From Chryseobacterium daecheongense (GTDB lineage: Bacteria; Bacteroidota; Bacteroidia; Flavobacteriales; Weeksellaceae): DNA of 64,000 nt. The notes below the pieces were generated by a model. That model was not told the origin of the DNA, made no database searches, and saw only the letters and a list, made by a program, of their open reading frames with translations. Positions 45,448-54,236 of the stretch are shown here, in pieces. The stretch spans positions 105,297 to 169,296 of the forward strand of contig NZ_RJTX01000003.1 in the NCBI RefSeq assembly GCF_003729955.1, written 5' to 3'. How positions within the stretch are numbered: position 1 is the first letter of the stretch; the number at the start of each line of letters is the position of its first letter. Position numbers and translations under genes: made by a program.

Positions 45448-45455
45448 CAAATCTA
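45448..45455 (-). promoter_or_regulatory. -7 promoter box of the M43 protease gene
   Basis: On the minus strand TAGATTTG followed by C lies 20 bases before the ATG at 45427. Confidence 0.5.
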
Positions 45456-45540
45456 ATTCTTTTTATGCTTAAAATTAGAAATAAATCATTTTTTTAAGAA
45501 ATTTTATGTATATTAAAAAAAACTTTAAATAGATTGAAAT

Positions 45541-45570
45541 AAAAAAGCCCACAGAATTCTGTGGGCTTTA
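45541..45570 (-). terminator. Rho-independent terminator of guaB
   Basis: A perfect 26-base palindrome (45544-45569) with arms AAAGCCCACAGAA and TTCTGTGGGCTTT is preceded on the plus strand by an A-run, which is a T-run for the minus-strand guaB transcript. It lies 19 bases beyond the guaB stop. Confidence 0.9.
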
Positions 45571-45588
45571 GATATATTTTTCTGTTTA

Positions 45589-47049
45589 TTATAAAGAATA
45601 ATTCGGGGCTTCCTGTGTAATGATTACATCATGTGGGTGAGATTCTTTTAATCCGCTTCCCGTAATTCTTACCATTTTGGTATCTTTCTGTAGAGTTTCG
45701 ATATCTTTTGCCCCACAATATCCCATTCCGGCTCTTAAACCACCTGTTAATTGGAAGATCACATCTTCTAGCTTTCCTTTATGTGGTACTCTACCTTCGA
45801 TGCCTTCCGGAACGAATTTTTTAGCCTCACTCTGGAAATATCTCTCTTTACCTCCTCTCTTCATCGCAGAAAGACTTCCCATTCCCTGGTAAGATTTGAA
45901 TTTTCTTCCTTGGAAGATAATCTCTTCACCTGGCGCCTCATCTGTTCCTGCTAAAAGAGAACCCAGCATTACTGCACCTGCTCCGCTGGCAATTGCTTTT
46001 ACAATATCTCCTGAAAGCTTAATCCCACCATCTGCAATCACCGCTACATTTTTAGATTGAGCGTATTCATATACATTATAAATGGCTGATAGCTGAGGAA
46101 CTCCTACTCCGGCAACAACCCTTGTAGTACAGATCGATCCAGGACCAACTCCTACTTTAAGAACATTTGCTCCTGCTTTGATCAGGTCTTTTGCCGCTTC
46201 TGCCGTTACAATATTTCCTCCAACGATATCTAAATCAGGATAAGCTTTTCTGATCTCAGCAATTTTATCCAGTACTCCTTTAGAATGCCCGTGAGCTGAA
46301 TCGATACCGATGATATCTACACCTGCCTTAACTAATGCTGCTATTCTATCTAAAGTATCTTCTCCTACACCAACTCCGGCTCCAACGATAAGTCTTCCGT
46401 TCTGATCTTTGTTAGCATTTGGATATTCTAATTGATTGTCAATATCTTTAATTGTAATCAGGCCAACCAGTTTGTTTTCTTTATCAACGATAGGAAGTTT
46501 TTCAACTCTGTTTTTAAGAAGGATTTCTTTTGCTTTTTCAAGGTTGGTATCTTTATCCGAAGTGATCAAATTTTCCTTCGTCATGATCTCCTCCACTTTC
46601 ATATCAAGGTTTTCCTGATATTTTACATCTCTGTTGGTAATAATTCCGATTAAAACATTATCTGGATCTACTACCGGAAGACCGGAAATTTTATATTTTG
46701 CCATCATCTCTTTAGCTTGTCCTAAAGTATGATCTTTGGAAAGGGTAACAGGATCAGAAATCATTCCGTTTTCTGAGCGTTTTACGCGGTTTACCTGTGC
46801 AGCCTGTTCCGCAATCGGCATATTTTTGTGAATGAAACCTAAACCTCCGACTCTTGCCAGGGCAATTGCCAAATCTGCTTCAGTAACTGTGTCCATTGCA
46901 GCAGAAACTATCGGAACATTCAGCGTGATTTTGTCGGTAAGTCTTGATTTTAATGAAACCTGGTTAGGTAAAACTTCTGAGTAAGAAGGGACTAGAAGAA
47001 CGTCATCGAAAGTGATGGCTGTCTCTACAATTTTGTTATGAATAGACAT
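45589..47049 (-). CDS. guaB: Inosine-5'-monophosphate dehydrogenase
   Basis: This cytoplasmic enzyme oxidises IMP to XMP with NAD+, the committed step of GMP synthesis. The catalytic loop is GPGSICTTR with Cys307, preceded by [11 protein letters not shown]. Two CBS domains lie at about 95-145 and 155-205 and would bind nucleotides for regulation. The flap and phosphate-binding parts read [13 protein letters not shown] and [11 protein letters not shown]. The length of 486 residues is normal. The TAATTTTG box at 47064-47071 (minus strand) lies 14 bases before the ATG. Confidence 0.97.
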   Translation of the reverse strand: MSIHNKIVETAITFDDVLLVPSYSEVLPNQVSLKSRLTDKITLNVPIVSAAMDTVTEADLAIALARVGGLGFIHKNMPIAEQAAQVNRVKRSENGMISDPVTLSKDHTLGQAKEMMAKYKISGLPVVDPDNVLIGIITNRDVKYQENLDMKVEEIMTKENLITSDKDTNLEKAKEILLKNRVEKLPIVDKENKLVGLITIKDIDNQLEYPNANKDQNGRLIVGAGVGVGEDTLDRIAALVKAGVDIIGIDSAHGHSKGVLDKIAEIRKAYPDLDIVGGNIVTAEAAKDLIKAGANVLKVGVGPGSICTTRVVAGVGVPQLSAIYNVYEYAQSKNVAVIADGGIKLSGDIVKAIASGAGAVMLGSLLAGTDEAPGEEIIFQGRKFKSYQGMGSLSAMKRGGKERYFQSEAKKFVPEGIEGRVPHKGKLEDVIFQLTGGLRAGMGYCGAKDIETLQKDTKMVRITGSGLKESHPHDVIITQEAPNYSL

Positions 47050-47063
47050 CTTTACTTTCTTTG

Positions 47064-47071
47064 CAAAATTA
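47064..47071 (-). promoter_or_regulatory. -7 promoter box of guaB
   Basis: On the minus strand TAATTTTG followed by C fits the consensus and lies 14 bases before the guaB ATG. Confidence 0.55.
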
Positions 47072-47142
47072 GGCTATTTTGATGAGATATGAAAATTCTT
47101 TTTAATAGTTTACATAAAATTTAATAATCAATAACTTAAATC

Positions 47143-47171
47143 GAAAAACCGTTCCTGAATCAGAAACGGTT
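47143..47171 (-). terminator. Rho-independent terminator of the sigma-factor operon end
   Basis: Arms AACCGTTCCTG and CAGAAACGGTT pair with one mismatch and a 3-base loop. The plus-strand A-run on the left is a T-run for minus-strand genes ending at 47215. Confidence 0.8.
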
Positions 47172-47214
47172 CTTGTACAAAATAATTTAGTATATGAAGT
47201 TACTGTCGTTATGG

Positions 47215-47919
47215 TTATTGAATCAGCTTCCCATTTTCATCGAGGTTTTCAATGTGGGTCTGATTATTTTTATCTACATATATTTTTAATCTTACACGTC
47301 CTTTCGTATCTTTTATAAAAAGTCCTACATCACCGTTTGCTGTCTTACCTGCAAAAAAACGTTCATTAGTGAGCTTTCCTTGTTCTCTTAATTTAGCGTA
47401 AGCTTTTTTGGATGCTACGGGATCGTTAAGCTTTTTTAGAGAGTCCTCAAACCTGATCATAGCTTCCAGCGGGAAATCATCAGGTCTGTCCCAAAGCTTT
47501 AATCCATAAGTCCTGTTCTTTTCCTTTCCTGTACTTTCCATATATTGCAACTGCATGATCTGATCTGTATTTCTTTGATCAACGGAATATACCATTCCCG
47601 ATCCGCTTTCATCAGCATCATATATAAGTCCTCCACATTCGTCTCCTAATGAATTAAAGAAAATCAATCCGGCTTCTCTTTCCCTGGGCTTAAATTCTTT
47701 ATGGTTGGCCAATCCGGGGTGCTGCCGTTTTTTATTGCTGATTACCATTTTCAGGGTTCCGTCTTTTTCAATAACATTGATGCGTTCAACATCAATTTCT
47801 TCAAAACGCTGCCGTGAAGTCTGGTTTTTAAATGCCAGGATAAAAAACAAGATACATACAACCGTAAGAGAAATAGCATAAGCTTTAAGGATACGTACCT
47901 CTTTGATCAACTTTTCCAT
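47215..47919 (-). CDS. Single-pass membrane protein of unknown function
   Basis: This 234-residue protein has one membrane helix near the N-terminus (AYAISLTVVCILFFILAF, about 13-30) and a long soluble part of beta strands. Segments include RINVIEKDGTLKMVISNKK, EAGLIFFNSLGDECGGLIYD, LKLWDRPDDFPLE and KDTKGRVRLKIYVDKN, suggesting two related beta-sheet modules. No known domain is recognised. It follows the DUF4252 lipoprotein gene by 28 bases on the same strand and ends at a good terminator, so it may be the last gene of that operon. Confidence 0.75.
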   Translation of the reverse strand: MEKLIKEVRILKAYAISLTVVCILFFILAFKNQTSRQRFEEIDVERINVIEKDGTLKMVISNKKRQHPGLANHKEFKPREREAGLIFFNSLGDECGGLIYDADESGSGMVYSVDQRNTDQIMQLQYMESTGKEKNRTYGLKLWDRPDDFPLEAMIRFEDSLKKLNDPVASKKAYAKLREQGKLTNERFFAGKTANGDVGLFIKDTKGRVRLKIYVDKNNQTHIENLDENGKLIQ

Positions 47920-47947
47920 ATTAAAATAGTATTGGTGTGGGGAAGAA

Positions 47948-48448
47948 TTATTTATCTGAAACAGAATTGATCATTTTTGAGATATCATCTGCTGTAAAAT
48001 TCCCTTTCACATCTACAAAAACCAGATCTTTATCTGAGTTGACTGTAATAAGCATATTTTTAATGGCATCACCTTTCTGTTTTACTCTTACATTCACGTT
48101 GTCTCCATCATGCTTTATGGTTGCCCAGTCTTCATAATTATTATCATTTAAATATTGGGCGTAGTCTTTCAACATGGCTTTGTTGCCGTTTTCAACAGTC
48201 AGAACTTTTATTTTAGAGACTTTTCTGACCAGTCGGATCACTTCTTCATCTTCGCCATCTTCCCTTAATGCTTTTTTGATATAAGGCTTCGCTAAAAATA
48301 ACGGAACATTAATGCTTACGAATTTTGCTCCCTTGAAATCATGCTCAGATTCTGTGAAGAATGCCATATTCGGTCTGTTGGTAACCACGCAAGACTGCAA
48401 AAGAAACAGAGCTCCAACAATTAAAAAGATGTTTTTTAAAATTTTCAT
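47948..48448 (-). CDS. DUF4252 lipoprotein
   Basis: This 166-residue protein has a lipoprotein signal (cysteine near residue 20, in LLQSCVV) and matches the DUF4252 pattern: FVSINVPLFLAKPYIKKAL, VSKIKVLTVENG, and a C-terminal ITVNSDKDLVFVDVKGNFTADDISKMINS. The family is of unknown function and usually occurs as paired genes under ECF sigma control. It lies 12 bases after the DUF4252-GIN protein gene. A periplasmic or outer-membrane location is inferred from the signal. Confidence 0.85.
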   Translation of the reverse strand: MKILKNIFLIVGALFLLQSCVVTNRPNMAFFTESEHDFKGAKFVSINVPLFLAKPYIKKALREDGEDEEVIRLVRKVSKIKVLTVENGNKAMLKDYAQYLNDNNYEDWATIKHDGDNVNVRVKQKGDAIKNMLITVNSDKDLVFVDVKGNFTADDISKMINSVSDK

Positions 48449-48460
48449 GGTTATTAATTT

Positions 48461-49738
48461 TTAATTGATCGGTTTTAAAGTTCCACCGGATACTTTGCTG
48501 ATATTGGAATCAATTTCAGGGTTTCCTTTATATTTTACCAAACCTCCTGATGAAGCTTTTACTTTTAATCTATCCACCACATGTACTGATAGATTTCCAC
48601 CGGAAGTAGATTCCGCTTCTACTTTATTAACTCTTAAGTTATCCGCCTTACAAAGCGCTCCACTGCTTACATCGAAGATTGCCGTACCTGCCTGTCCTTC
48701 AAAATTCGTATTAGAACCGCTGGAGCATCTTACCGTAACATCTTTAGAGGTAAGATTGGCTTTGATGACTGCTCCGGAAGTGGCATCCACCTGTGTGGAA
48801 TTGGATATATTGAATTTCCCGTTGATTGCAGCCCCTGAAGAAGCATCCAGAACCATACTGTTTTCGTTTACAGAATTTATCGTAGTAAAAGTTGATCCGG
48901 ACGAAGCTTTGATCTCATTCATTTTAGGAGAAGAAACATTTACGCTTAAATTTTTGAATTTTAAGTTTTTTACGCCCTTATTATCTACATATACTTTCAA
49001 AATTCCGTTTTCAACTTTGGTAATAACGTATTGTAACTTATCTGCATCAGCAATTACTTTTACGTTGGACGGGCTTTCCTGTTTGAAAACTACATTTACT
49101 CCCGTACTTACCTGAATTCCCGAGAATTCTCCTACATTTCTGGATTCACCGTTCAAATAAGAAGAAGTATTATCTGAAGTCAGATTGCTTCTTGTATTGC
49201 TGATCTTGGTTTTGGTTTCACTGGAATTGATAATCTTATTGATGTCATCCATGGAAAGTTTTCCATCCAGTTTCACCAGAATATTTTCTCCTCCGCCTGC
49301 ATTTATGCTTAACAGCAGATCATCCACCATTCCGTCTATGGCTTTTGAAGACAAAAATTTTATTTTCGCTCCGGAGTTGTTTACCGTCATGATCTCACTG
49401 TAATTCAGATTTTTCAGATACGAAGAAATATCTTTGCTTAACTGCGAAAGGTTACTCTGAACTTTCATTCCGTCTTCGGTATGGGAATCTTCCGGATTTT
49501 CTGTGATCAAAACTTTTAATCCATCAATTTTGGATAAGAACGGTTTGATCTGGTCCAGCTGCGCGTCATCAATATCCAGGCTGCTGAGCATTCCGAACAT
49601 TGGTTTGGCAATTTTAATAGAGGTCACGCCTTCTACTTCCTGATATTTATCAAAAAGCTTATCAAATTTGTCTTCCTGCCCATACATATTAAAAAAATGA
49701 GAGAAAGCAAGTGCGAATATTATCAATATTTTTTTCAT
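48461..49738 (-). CDS. DUF4252 and GIN-domain (DUF2807) fusion, secreted
   Basis: This 425-residue protein has a signal peptide (MKKILIIFALAFSHFFNMYGQ), then a DUF4252 domain (about 25-175: SIKIAKPMFGMLSSLDI, KIDGLKVLITENPE, ENILVKLDGKLSMDDINKI). A linker leads to a GIN domain (DUF2807) at about 203-400: VGEFSGIQVSTGVNVVFKQ and repeating SSG units such as ASSGSTFTTI, DASSGAAINGK, CSSGSNTNFEG. The GIN domain forms a beta-helix-like repeat. Fusion with DUF4252 in one protein, next to a DUF4252 lipoprotein, suggests a shared envelope function, which is not known. Confidence 0.85.
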   Translation of the reverse strand: MKKILIIFALAFSHFFNMYGQEDKFDKLFDKYQEVEGVTSIKIAKPMFGMLSSLDIDDAQLDQIKPFLSKIDGLKVLITENPEDSHTEDGMKVQSNLSQLSKDISSYLKNLNYSEIMTVNNSGAKIKFLSSKAIDGMVDDLLLSINAGGGENILVKLDGKLSMDDINKIINSSETKTKISNTRSNLTSDNTSSYLNGESRNVGEFSGIQVSTGVNVVFKQESPSNVKVIADADKLQYVITKVENGILKVYVDNKGVKNLKFKNLSVNVSSPKMNEIKASSGSTFTTINSVNENSMVLDASSGAAINGKFNISNSTQVDATSGAVIKANLTSKDVTVRCSSGSNTNFEGQAGTAIFDVSSGALCKADNLRVNKVEAESTSGGNLSVHVVDRLKVKASSGGLVKYKGNPEIDSNISKVSGGTLKPIN

Positions 49739-49803
49739 GAGTCAATTTTAATTTTTTCAGTTTGATTATTAGTGCCTGATCAGGAGCATTGTCTTTTTAA
49801 AGT

Positions 49804-50457
49804 TTAATAATCGTCGTTCATTACTTTAGGCTGTGCCAATGTTTCACTAACGTTGTTGGCTAATATCTGAAATGAATATTTAGTTACATTAATAGCTTCT
49901 TCTATATTATCAATTCTTTTTCCGTTGACAATTACGTAAGAATCTTTATATGCTGTGGAATCTTTTGAAGCTTTGGTATAGGAAGAATTATCCACAAATC
50001 TTGGCTTAGCTTCCTTTTTCAGCCTTCCTCTTTTAGGAAGAATTTCATCCAAAACATCTTTCTCTGCCACAGCATCCTCGAAAACGGAATCTTTTTTTGC
50101 TCCGGAAATAGAATCCGTATGATTTACAGCTACCTGGTTCTGAAGCTCATGATTTTCATTAATGAAATCATTTTTCTGTTTTAAAACCTCATCCTGAACC
50201 AATTTTGCCTGACTGTTAACATCTGTTTCCTGATTTTGATTAAAAAGGAAACCTATACTAAAAATCAATATTAAACCTGCTGCCATCCAGAACCATTTCG
50301 GGAACGAAGGTTTTTTCTTTTCGAGAGGGATTATTGTTGCGCCTTCATTTTTGCCTTCAGCTTTTTGAAGAAAATCTTCAAAATCCCAATCCATTTTTTC
50401 TTCCTTTAAACTCTGGAAGACTTCGTCGTATTTATTTTGAAATTGATCTTTGTTCAT
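49804..50457 (-). CDS. Single-pass membrane protein, candidate anti-sigma factor
   Basis: This 217-residue protein has a cytoplasmic N-terminus of about 50 residues (YDEVFQSLKEEKMDWDFEDFLQ), one membrane helix (about 53-70, WFWMAAGLILIFSIGFLF) and a periplasmic part rich in Lys, Asp and Ser. It begins inside the sigma factor gene, overlapping by 26 bases, so they are translated together. A zinc-binding HxxxCxxC motif is absent. Position and topology suggest a regulator of the sigma factor; this is inference. A -7 box is not seen. Confidence 0.75.
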   Translation of the reverse strand: MNKDQFQNKYDEVFQSLKEEKMDWDFEDFLQKAEGKNEGATIIPLEKKKPSFPKWFWMAAGLILIFSIGFLFNQNQETDVNSQAKLVQDEVLKQKNDFINENHELQNQVAVNHTDSISGAKKDSVFEDAVAEKDVLDEILPKRGRLKKEAKPRFVDNSSYTKASKDSTAYKDSYVIVNGKRIDNIEEAINVTKYSFQILANNVSETLAQPKVMNDDY

Positions 50458-50941
50458 AGCTCATCAGTTGTGAAATTTGTTCTTTTACTTTTTGTCTTGC
50501 CCGCATAAGATTTACTCTTACTGCGTTTTCTTCCATTTCCAGAAGTTCAGAAATTTCCGAGACCTCATATTCTTCTACATCTTTTAAATGGATTACCATT
50601 TTTTGTTTCTCCGGAAGCTGGTTGATAAACCCGATAATCTGCTCTTTAAGATTATTCACTTCCATGCTGTAAAGCTCAGACCGATGGTGCTGCATATCTG
50701 CAAAGCCTAATTTTACATCATGGTGCTTCAGCCTGTTCAGACATTCGTTCCGGACCGCCTTCAACGCATAGGATTTTAAATTCCCGAATTGTTCCAGCTC
50801 ATCCCTTTTCTGCCAGAATTTGATCATGAGATCCTGCACAACATCTTCTGCTTCATCACTGCTCATGACAAACCTTTTCGCAAAACGATACATCTCATTT
50901 TTGAGAATAAACACCGTATTCTTAAAGGTTTCTTGGGTCAT
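50432..50941 (-). CDS. ECF-type RNA polymerase sigma factor
   Basis: This 169-residue protein has the ECF layout. Region 2 covers about 10-75, with AEDVVQDLMIKFWQKRDEL and LKSYALKAVRNECLNRLK. Region 4 covers about 108-160, with LPEKQKMVIHLKDVEEYEVSEISELL and a recognition helix ENAVRVNLMRARQKVKEQ. It directs RNA polymerase to its own promoter set, probably including this operon. The next gene overlaps it by 26 bases and encodes a membrane protein. DUF4252 and GIN proteins follow, so the operon appears to control an envelope function. Confidence 0.93.
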   Translation of the reverse strand: MTQETFKNTVFILKNEMYRFAKRFVMSSDEAEDVVQDLMIKFWQKRDELEQFGNLKSYALKAVRNECLNRLKHHDVKLGFADMQHHRSELYSMEVNNLKEQIIGFINQLPEKQKMVIHLKDVEEYEVSEISELLEMEENAVRVNLMRARQKVKEQISQLMSYEQRSISK

Positions 50942-50997
50942 AAGTTTTGTTTCTATAAGTAAGACAATTAAAAAATGAAATCTATTACATCCGGAAA

Positions 50998-51028
50998 TAA
51001 AAAAACTTCAAAAATATTTTTTGAAGTT
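50998..51028 (-). terminator. Rho-independent terminator of the GlmU-like gene
   Basis: AACTTCAAAAA and TTTTTGAAGTT form an 11-bp stem with a 3-base loop. The A-run on the left is a T-run for the minus strand; it lies 15 bases beyond the stop of the gene at 51043. Confidence 0.85.
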
Positions 51029-51042
51029 CATGTATAGTCATT

Positions 51043-52203
51043 TTAATATGTGTCGAAAATATGTTTTAATATCGCTTTATCTTCATCTGTCAACGCCACA
51101 TTTCTTCTTGCCATAGCTCTTTCTGCCACTTCGTAGGCTTTATCCAGCTTAAATCTTTCGTCATCTTTAAATCCGCCCCATGAAAAGTTCTCCACAAGAT
51201 TAGGCGGAAAACCTTCTTTGAAAATATTGGATGCCACTCCCACTACGGTTCCTGTATTCAATTGGGTATTGATTGCCGTTTTTGAATGATCTCCCATAAT
51301 AAGTCCGGCAAACTGCAATCCTGTATCTTCAAAAGATTTTGTTCTGTAATTCCAGAATCTCACATTTCCATAATTATTTTTCATGTTGGATGAGTTGGTA
51401 TCCGCTCCGAAATTACACCATTCACCAATCACAGAATTTCCGACAAATCCATCATGTCCTTTGCTTGAATAGCCAAAAATGATAATATTATTAACTTCCC
51501 CACCTACCTTACATTGAGGACCAATGGTTGTAGCCCCATAAATTTTAGCTCCCAGATTGAATTTGGAACTTTCACCCAGTGTAATAGGGCCGCGAAGATG
51601 GCAACCTTCCATCACTTCCGCATTTTTCCCGATATAAATCTTCCCGGTTTTGGTATTGAGCGTAGAGAATTCTATATAAGCTCCTTCTTCAATAAAAAGA
51701 TCCTTTTTATCACCTATAAATCCATTGGTGGAAGAAAGTTCTTGTGATGTTCTTCCTTTGGTAAGCAATTCGAAGTCAAAATCGATAGCTTTATAATTGT
51801 AAGTAAATAAATCCTTGGGGGTTTTAAAGAAAACGAGCTCTTCTTTAATATCCGTCATTCTTTCAATCTGATTCAGGGAAAATCCTTTCATATTGATTTT
51901 TGCAGCGATTAATTCATCTTCATATACTAACGCTTCTCCTTGTTTCAAATCTTTGATCTGTTGAATCACGTTTTCTGTGGGAAGAAAATTAGATACTAAA
52001 AAAAGACTTTCTTTTTCTTCTGGCTTTCTGAATTTTTGTTGTAGATAATTTTCCGTGAAGTAAGAAATTTCTGTTTCACCTAAGATTTTCTGCCATCTTT
52101 CGGAAAAAGTAAGAATCCCGCATCGCATTTCTGCAACGGGACGGGTAAAAGTAAGCGGAAGAAAATCTTCCCAATATTGCGCATCTGAAAATACTATCTG
52201 CAT
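51043..52203 (-). CDS. GlmU-like putative sugar nucleotidyltransferase (Bacteroidetes type)
   Basis: This 386-residue cytoplasmic protein resembles the alternative GlmU-like family found in Bacteroidota. Its N-terminus (FSDAQYWEDFLPLTFTRPVAEMRCGILTF, read in two parts) carries the TRPVAxxRxGI pattern seen there rather than a canonical LAAGxGTRM loop. The C-terminal half (about 170-345) is a left-handed beta-helix of hexapeptide repeats: IGKNAEVMEGCHLRGPITLG, GAKIYGATTIG, IFGYSSKGHDGFVG. The enzyme could make UDP-GlcNAc or a related nucleotide sugar for peptidoglycan and LPS. The -7 box at 52280-52287 and heptad repeats (52214-52241) lie upstream. Confidence 0.8.
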   Translation of the reverse strand: MQIVFSDAQYWEDFLPLTFTRPVAEMRCGILTFSERWQKILGETEISYFTENYLQQKFRKPEEKESLFLVSNFLPTENVIQQIKDLKQGEALVYEDELIAAKINMKGFSLNQIERMTDIKEELVFFKTPKDLFTYNYKAIDFDFELLTKGRTSQELSSTNGFIGDKKDLFIEEGAYIEFSTLNTKTGKIYIGKNAEVMEGCHLRGPITLGESSKFNLGAKIYGATTIGPQCKVGGEVNNIIIFGYSSKGHDGFVGNSVIGEWCNFGADTNSSNMKNNYGNVRFWNYRTKSFEDTGLQFAGLIMGDHSKTAINTQLNTGTVVGVASNIFKEGFPPNLVENFSWGGFKDDERFKLDKAYEVAERAMARRNVALTDEDKAILKHIFDTY

Positions 52204-52213
52204 TTTATAGAAA

Positions 52214-52241
52214 TTAGAGGTTAGAAGCCAGAGGCCAGAAG
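52214..52241. repeat. Four tandem heptamers upstream of the GlmU-like gene
   Basis: Consecutive units TTAGAGG, TTAGAAG, CCAGAGG and CCAGAAG follow the pattern YYAGARG. The repeats lie between the -7 box and the start of the minus-strand gene, so in its leader. The same seven-base periodicity is seen in the rpsI-rpsB spacer. Confidence 0.8.
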
Positions 52242-52279
52242 TTATTTTTCAAATTCCTCTTCCAGTTTCCAGCTGAAAG

Positions 52280-52287
52280 CAAAAATA
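52280..52287 (-). promoter_or_regulatory. -7 promoter box of the GlmU-like gene
   Basis: On the minus strand TATTTTTG followed by C fits the consensus. It gives a leader of about 76 bases that contains the heptamer repeats. Confidence 0.5.
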
Positions 52288-52342
52288 CAAATACTGAAAC
52301 TAACTTTTAATATCTAATTTCCAAATTCTATATCAAATCAAC

Positions 52343-52372
52343 AAAAAAGTCTTCCGGAAAACCGAAAGACTC
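52343..52372 (-). terminator. Rho-independent terminator of rpmE2
   Basis: AGTCTTCCGG and CCGAAAGACT pair with one mismatch and an AAAA loop. The plus-strand A-run on the left is the T-run for the minus-strand rpmE2. Confidence 0.82.
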
Positions 52373-52395
52373 TTAAATATCGTTATAACAAAAAA

Positions 52396-52647
52396 TTACT
52401 TAGCGAATTTTTTGTATTTGTTCATGAACTTATCTACTCTACCAGCAGTGTCAACTAACTTCACTTTACCTGTGTAGAAAGGGTGAGAAGTTGAAGAGAT
52501 TTCCATTTTGATTAGAGGGTACTCTTGTCCTTCGTATACGATAGTATCTTTTGTTTCTGCAGTAGATTTGCAAAGAAACACCTCGTCGTTACTCATATCT
52601 TTGAAAACAACAAGTCTATAATTTTCTGGGTGAATTCCGTTTTTCAT
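52396..52647 (-). CDS. rpmE2: Large ribosomal subunit protein bL31, type B
   Basis: L31 bridges the two ribosomal subunits. This 83-residue protein is the zinc-free type B form: it begins [19 protein letters not shown], lacks the CxxC motif of the zinc form, and contains [24 protein letters not shown]. The ATG at 52647 is used because the family N-terminus begins there; the longer frame up to 52731 runs through the promoter. It has the clearest promoter in the window, TTTG-19 bases-TATTTTTG. A terminator follows. Zinc-free L31 is often favoured when zinc is scarce, but no Zur-type site was recognised here. Confidence 0.96.
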   Translation of the reverse strand: MKNGIHPENYRLVVFKDMSNDEVFLCKSTAETKDTIVYEGQEYPLIKMEISSTSHPFYTGKVKLVDTAGRVDKFMNKYKKFAK

Positions 52648-52720
52648 AATACAATTTTTAAAAAAATTAAAGTTTTGCTTTCGAAATAGTAATGGATATT
52701 TCTCTGCTAATTTTAGGGTG

Positions 52721-52751
52721 CAAAAATACAATATTTTTTCTAATTTCCAAA
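52721..52751 (-). promoter_or_regulatory. Complete Bacteroidota promoter of rpmE2
   Basis: On the minus strand TTTG (52748-52751) is followed by 19 bases and TATTTTTG (52721-52728), matching both the -33 and the -7 consensus. It places the start of transcription about 70 bases before the rpmE2 ATG. Confidence 0.8.
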
Positions 52752-52800
52752 TAGACCTGCCAATAAATTTTAATTGATAAGAAATTTAAAGTATTTTCGT

Positions 52801-52808
52801 TAAATTTG
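52801..52808 (+). promoter_or_regulatory. -7 promoter box of the beta-helix lipoprotein gene
   Basis: TAAATTTG lies 24 bases before the ATG at 52833. A TTG at 52774-52776 is 24 bases upstream, longer than usual. Confidence 0.5.
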
Positions 52809-52832
52809 AAATCTGTTTAAACTTTAATTTCG

Positions 52833-54236
52833 ATGAAATTCAAATTATTACTGGCTTTTTCCTTTTGGATGCTTCTTGTAACATTATCATGTAATAGAGA
52901 TGATATTACGTTTGATTCTCCTTCTCAGTCATTAAGTTTTTCAAAAGACACCGTTTTCTGTGACACAGTGTATCACCAGATCCGTTCTGAAACATATGCT
53001 GTAAAAGTATATAATAATGAAGATAAGGATGTCATGATTCCAAGAATTCATCTTGAAAAGGGAGCAGCCTCTCTTTATAAAATCAATGTAGATGGCAAGC
53101 CGGGATATGATTTCCAGAATGTTCCGCTAAGAAAAAAAGATAGTCTTTATATTTTCGTCGAAATTGCACCAGAAGCTTCAGGACCGGAAGCTATCGCAGA
53201 AGATAAAATCATCTTCACAAGCCCTGCAGGTCAGCAGCATGTTACTTTATTCTCTGTGGTACAGGATGCCGAGTTTTTCATAGAAACGCCTACTAATCCT
53301 AATGTCATTACCAATCATACGACATGGACCAACAATAAAGCTAAGATCATCTACGGAAATTTAACCATCAATCCGAATGTAACATTGGATATACAACCAG
53401 GTACGAAAGTCTATTTTCATAAAAACAGTGGCATGAAAGTGTCTTCCGGAGCTTCTCTGAATATCAACGGGGCTCTAAATAATGAAGTAGTGCTTCGTGG
53501 AGACAGAAATGATCCTAAATATGACACCATTCCTAAAAACTGGAATTCTATTAAAATGGAAGCCAATTCTACATTGAACATGAATTATGCAAGGCTTTTT
53601 GGTGGAACAAGAGGATTTGACATGAAGCAGACTAACGCTACCATTACAAATTCATTTATCCATACATTCTTTGAATTCGGTATTTATGCAGTAAATTCTA
53701 CTGTAAACGCCAGTAATCTGGTAATGAATAACTGTGGTGAATCCTGTATAGGTATCTTTAAAGGTGGAAATCACAGCTATGTGCATTCTACAATTGCCAA
53801 TTATTCGGAAACTATGAACTCATTTAACCGATTAAGCTTATTTGCTACTAATGAATGGAAAAATGAATCAGGACAAACTGAATTGGGCGCGCTTCATCTA
53901 AATATGCAAAACAGTATATTTTATTCCGACAGGGATAATGCCGTGAATTTTGAACCGACGCCATCACAATTGTTCAATTTTACGATCCAAAACTGTTTGC
54001 TAAAATATTCAAACACATCGGATGCCGGTTTTCAGTTTGATGTTGCTGATGTGATCCAAAGTTTTAAGAATGAAGATCCACAGTTCGTCAACTACTTTGC
54101 AGCCCATTTAAATTTAAGGGTAAAAGCCACTTCACCAGCCAGAAATAAGGGGAATGTTACTGTTGCAGGAACTGTTCCTTTTGATATCGTGAATGTATCC
54201 AGAACCTCTAATCCTACTCTTGGCGCTTATCAATAA
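52833..54236 (+). CDS. Lipoprotein with right-handed beta-helix region
   Basis: This 467-residue protein has a lipoprotein signal with LSCNRD (cysteine near residue 20), so it is probably membrane-anchored. Residues about 30-150 form a beta domain (FSKDTVFCDTVYHQIRSETY). From about 165 onward short repeats such as GNLTINPNVTLDIQPGTKVYFH, ASLNINGALNNEVVLRG and TLNMNYARLFGG indicate a parallel beta-helix. Function is unknown; similar Bacteroidota proteins may bind glycans or act on surface structures. The stop TAA overlaps the next gene's ATG by 1 base, so translation is coupled with the MazG-like gene. Confidence 0.8.
   Translation: MKFKLLLAFSFWMLLVTLSCNRDDITFDSPSQSLSFSKDTVFCDTVYHQIRSETYAVKVYNNEDKDVMIPRIHLEKGAASLYKINVDGKPGYDFQNVPLRKKDSLYIFVEIAPEASGPEAIAEDKIIFTSPAGQQHVTLFSVVQDAEFFIETPTNPNVITNHTTWTNNKAKIIYGNLTINPNVTLDIQPGTKVYFHKNSGMKVSSGASLNINGALNNEVVLRGDRNDPKYDTIPKNWNSIKMEANSTLNMNYARLFGGTRGFDMKQTNATITNSFIHTFFEFGIYAVNSTVNASNLVMNNCGESCIGIFKGGNHSYVHSTIANYSETMNSFNRLSLFATNEWKNESGQTELGALHLNMQNSIFYSDRDNAVNFEPTPSQLFNFTIQNCLLKYSNTSDAGFQFDVADVIQSFKNEDPQFVNYFAAHLNLRVKATSPARNKGNVTVAGTVPFDIVNVSRTSNPTLGAYQ

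Noticed and set aside
48465..49115. Long open frame of 216 codons on the plus strand, opposite the GIN-domain gene
   Set aside because: It is antisense to repeated SSG codons of a well-supported gene; composition is unlike real proteins of this genome and there is no promoter box or signal.
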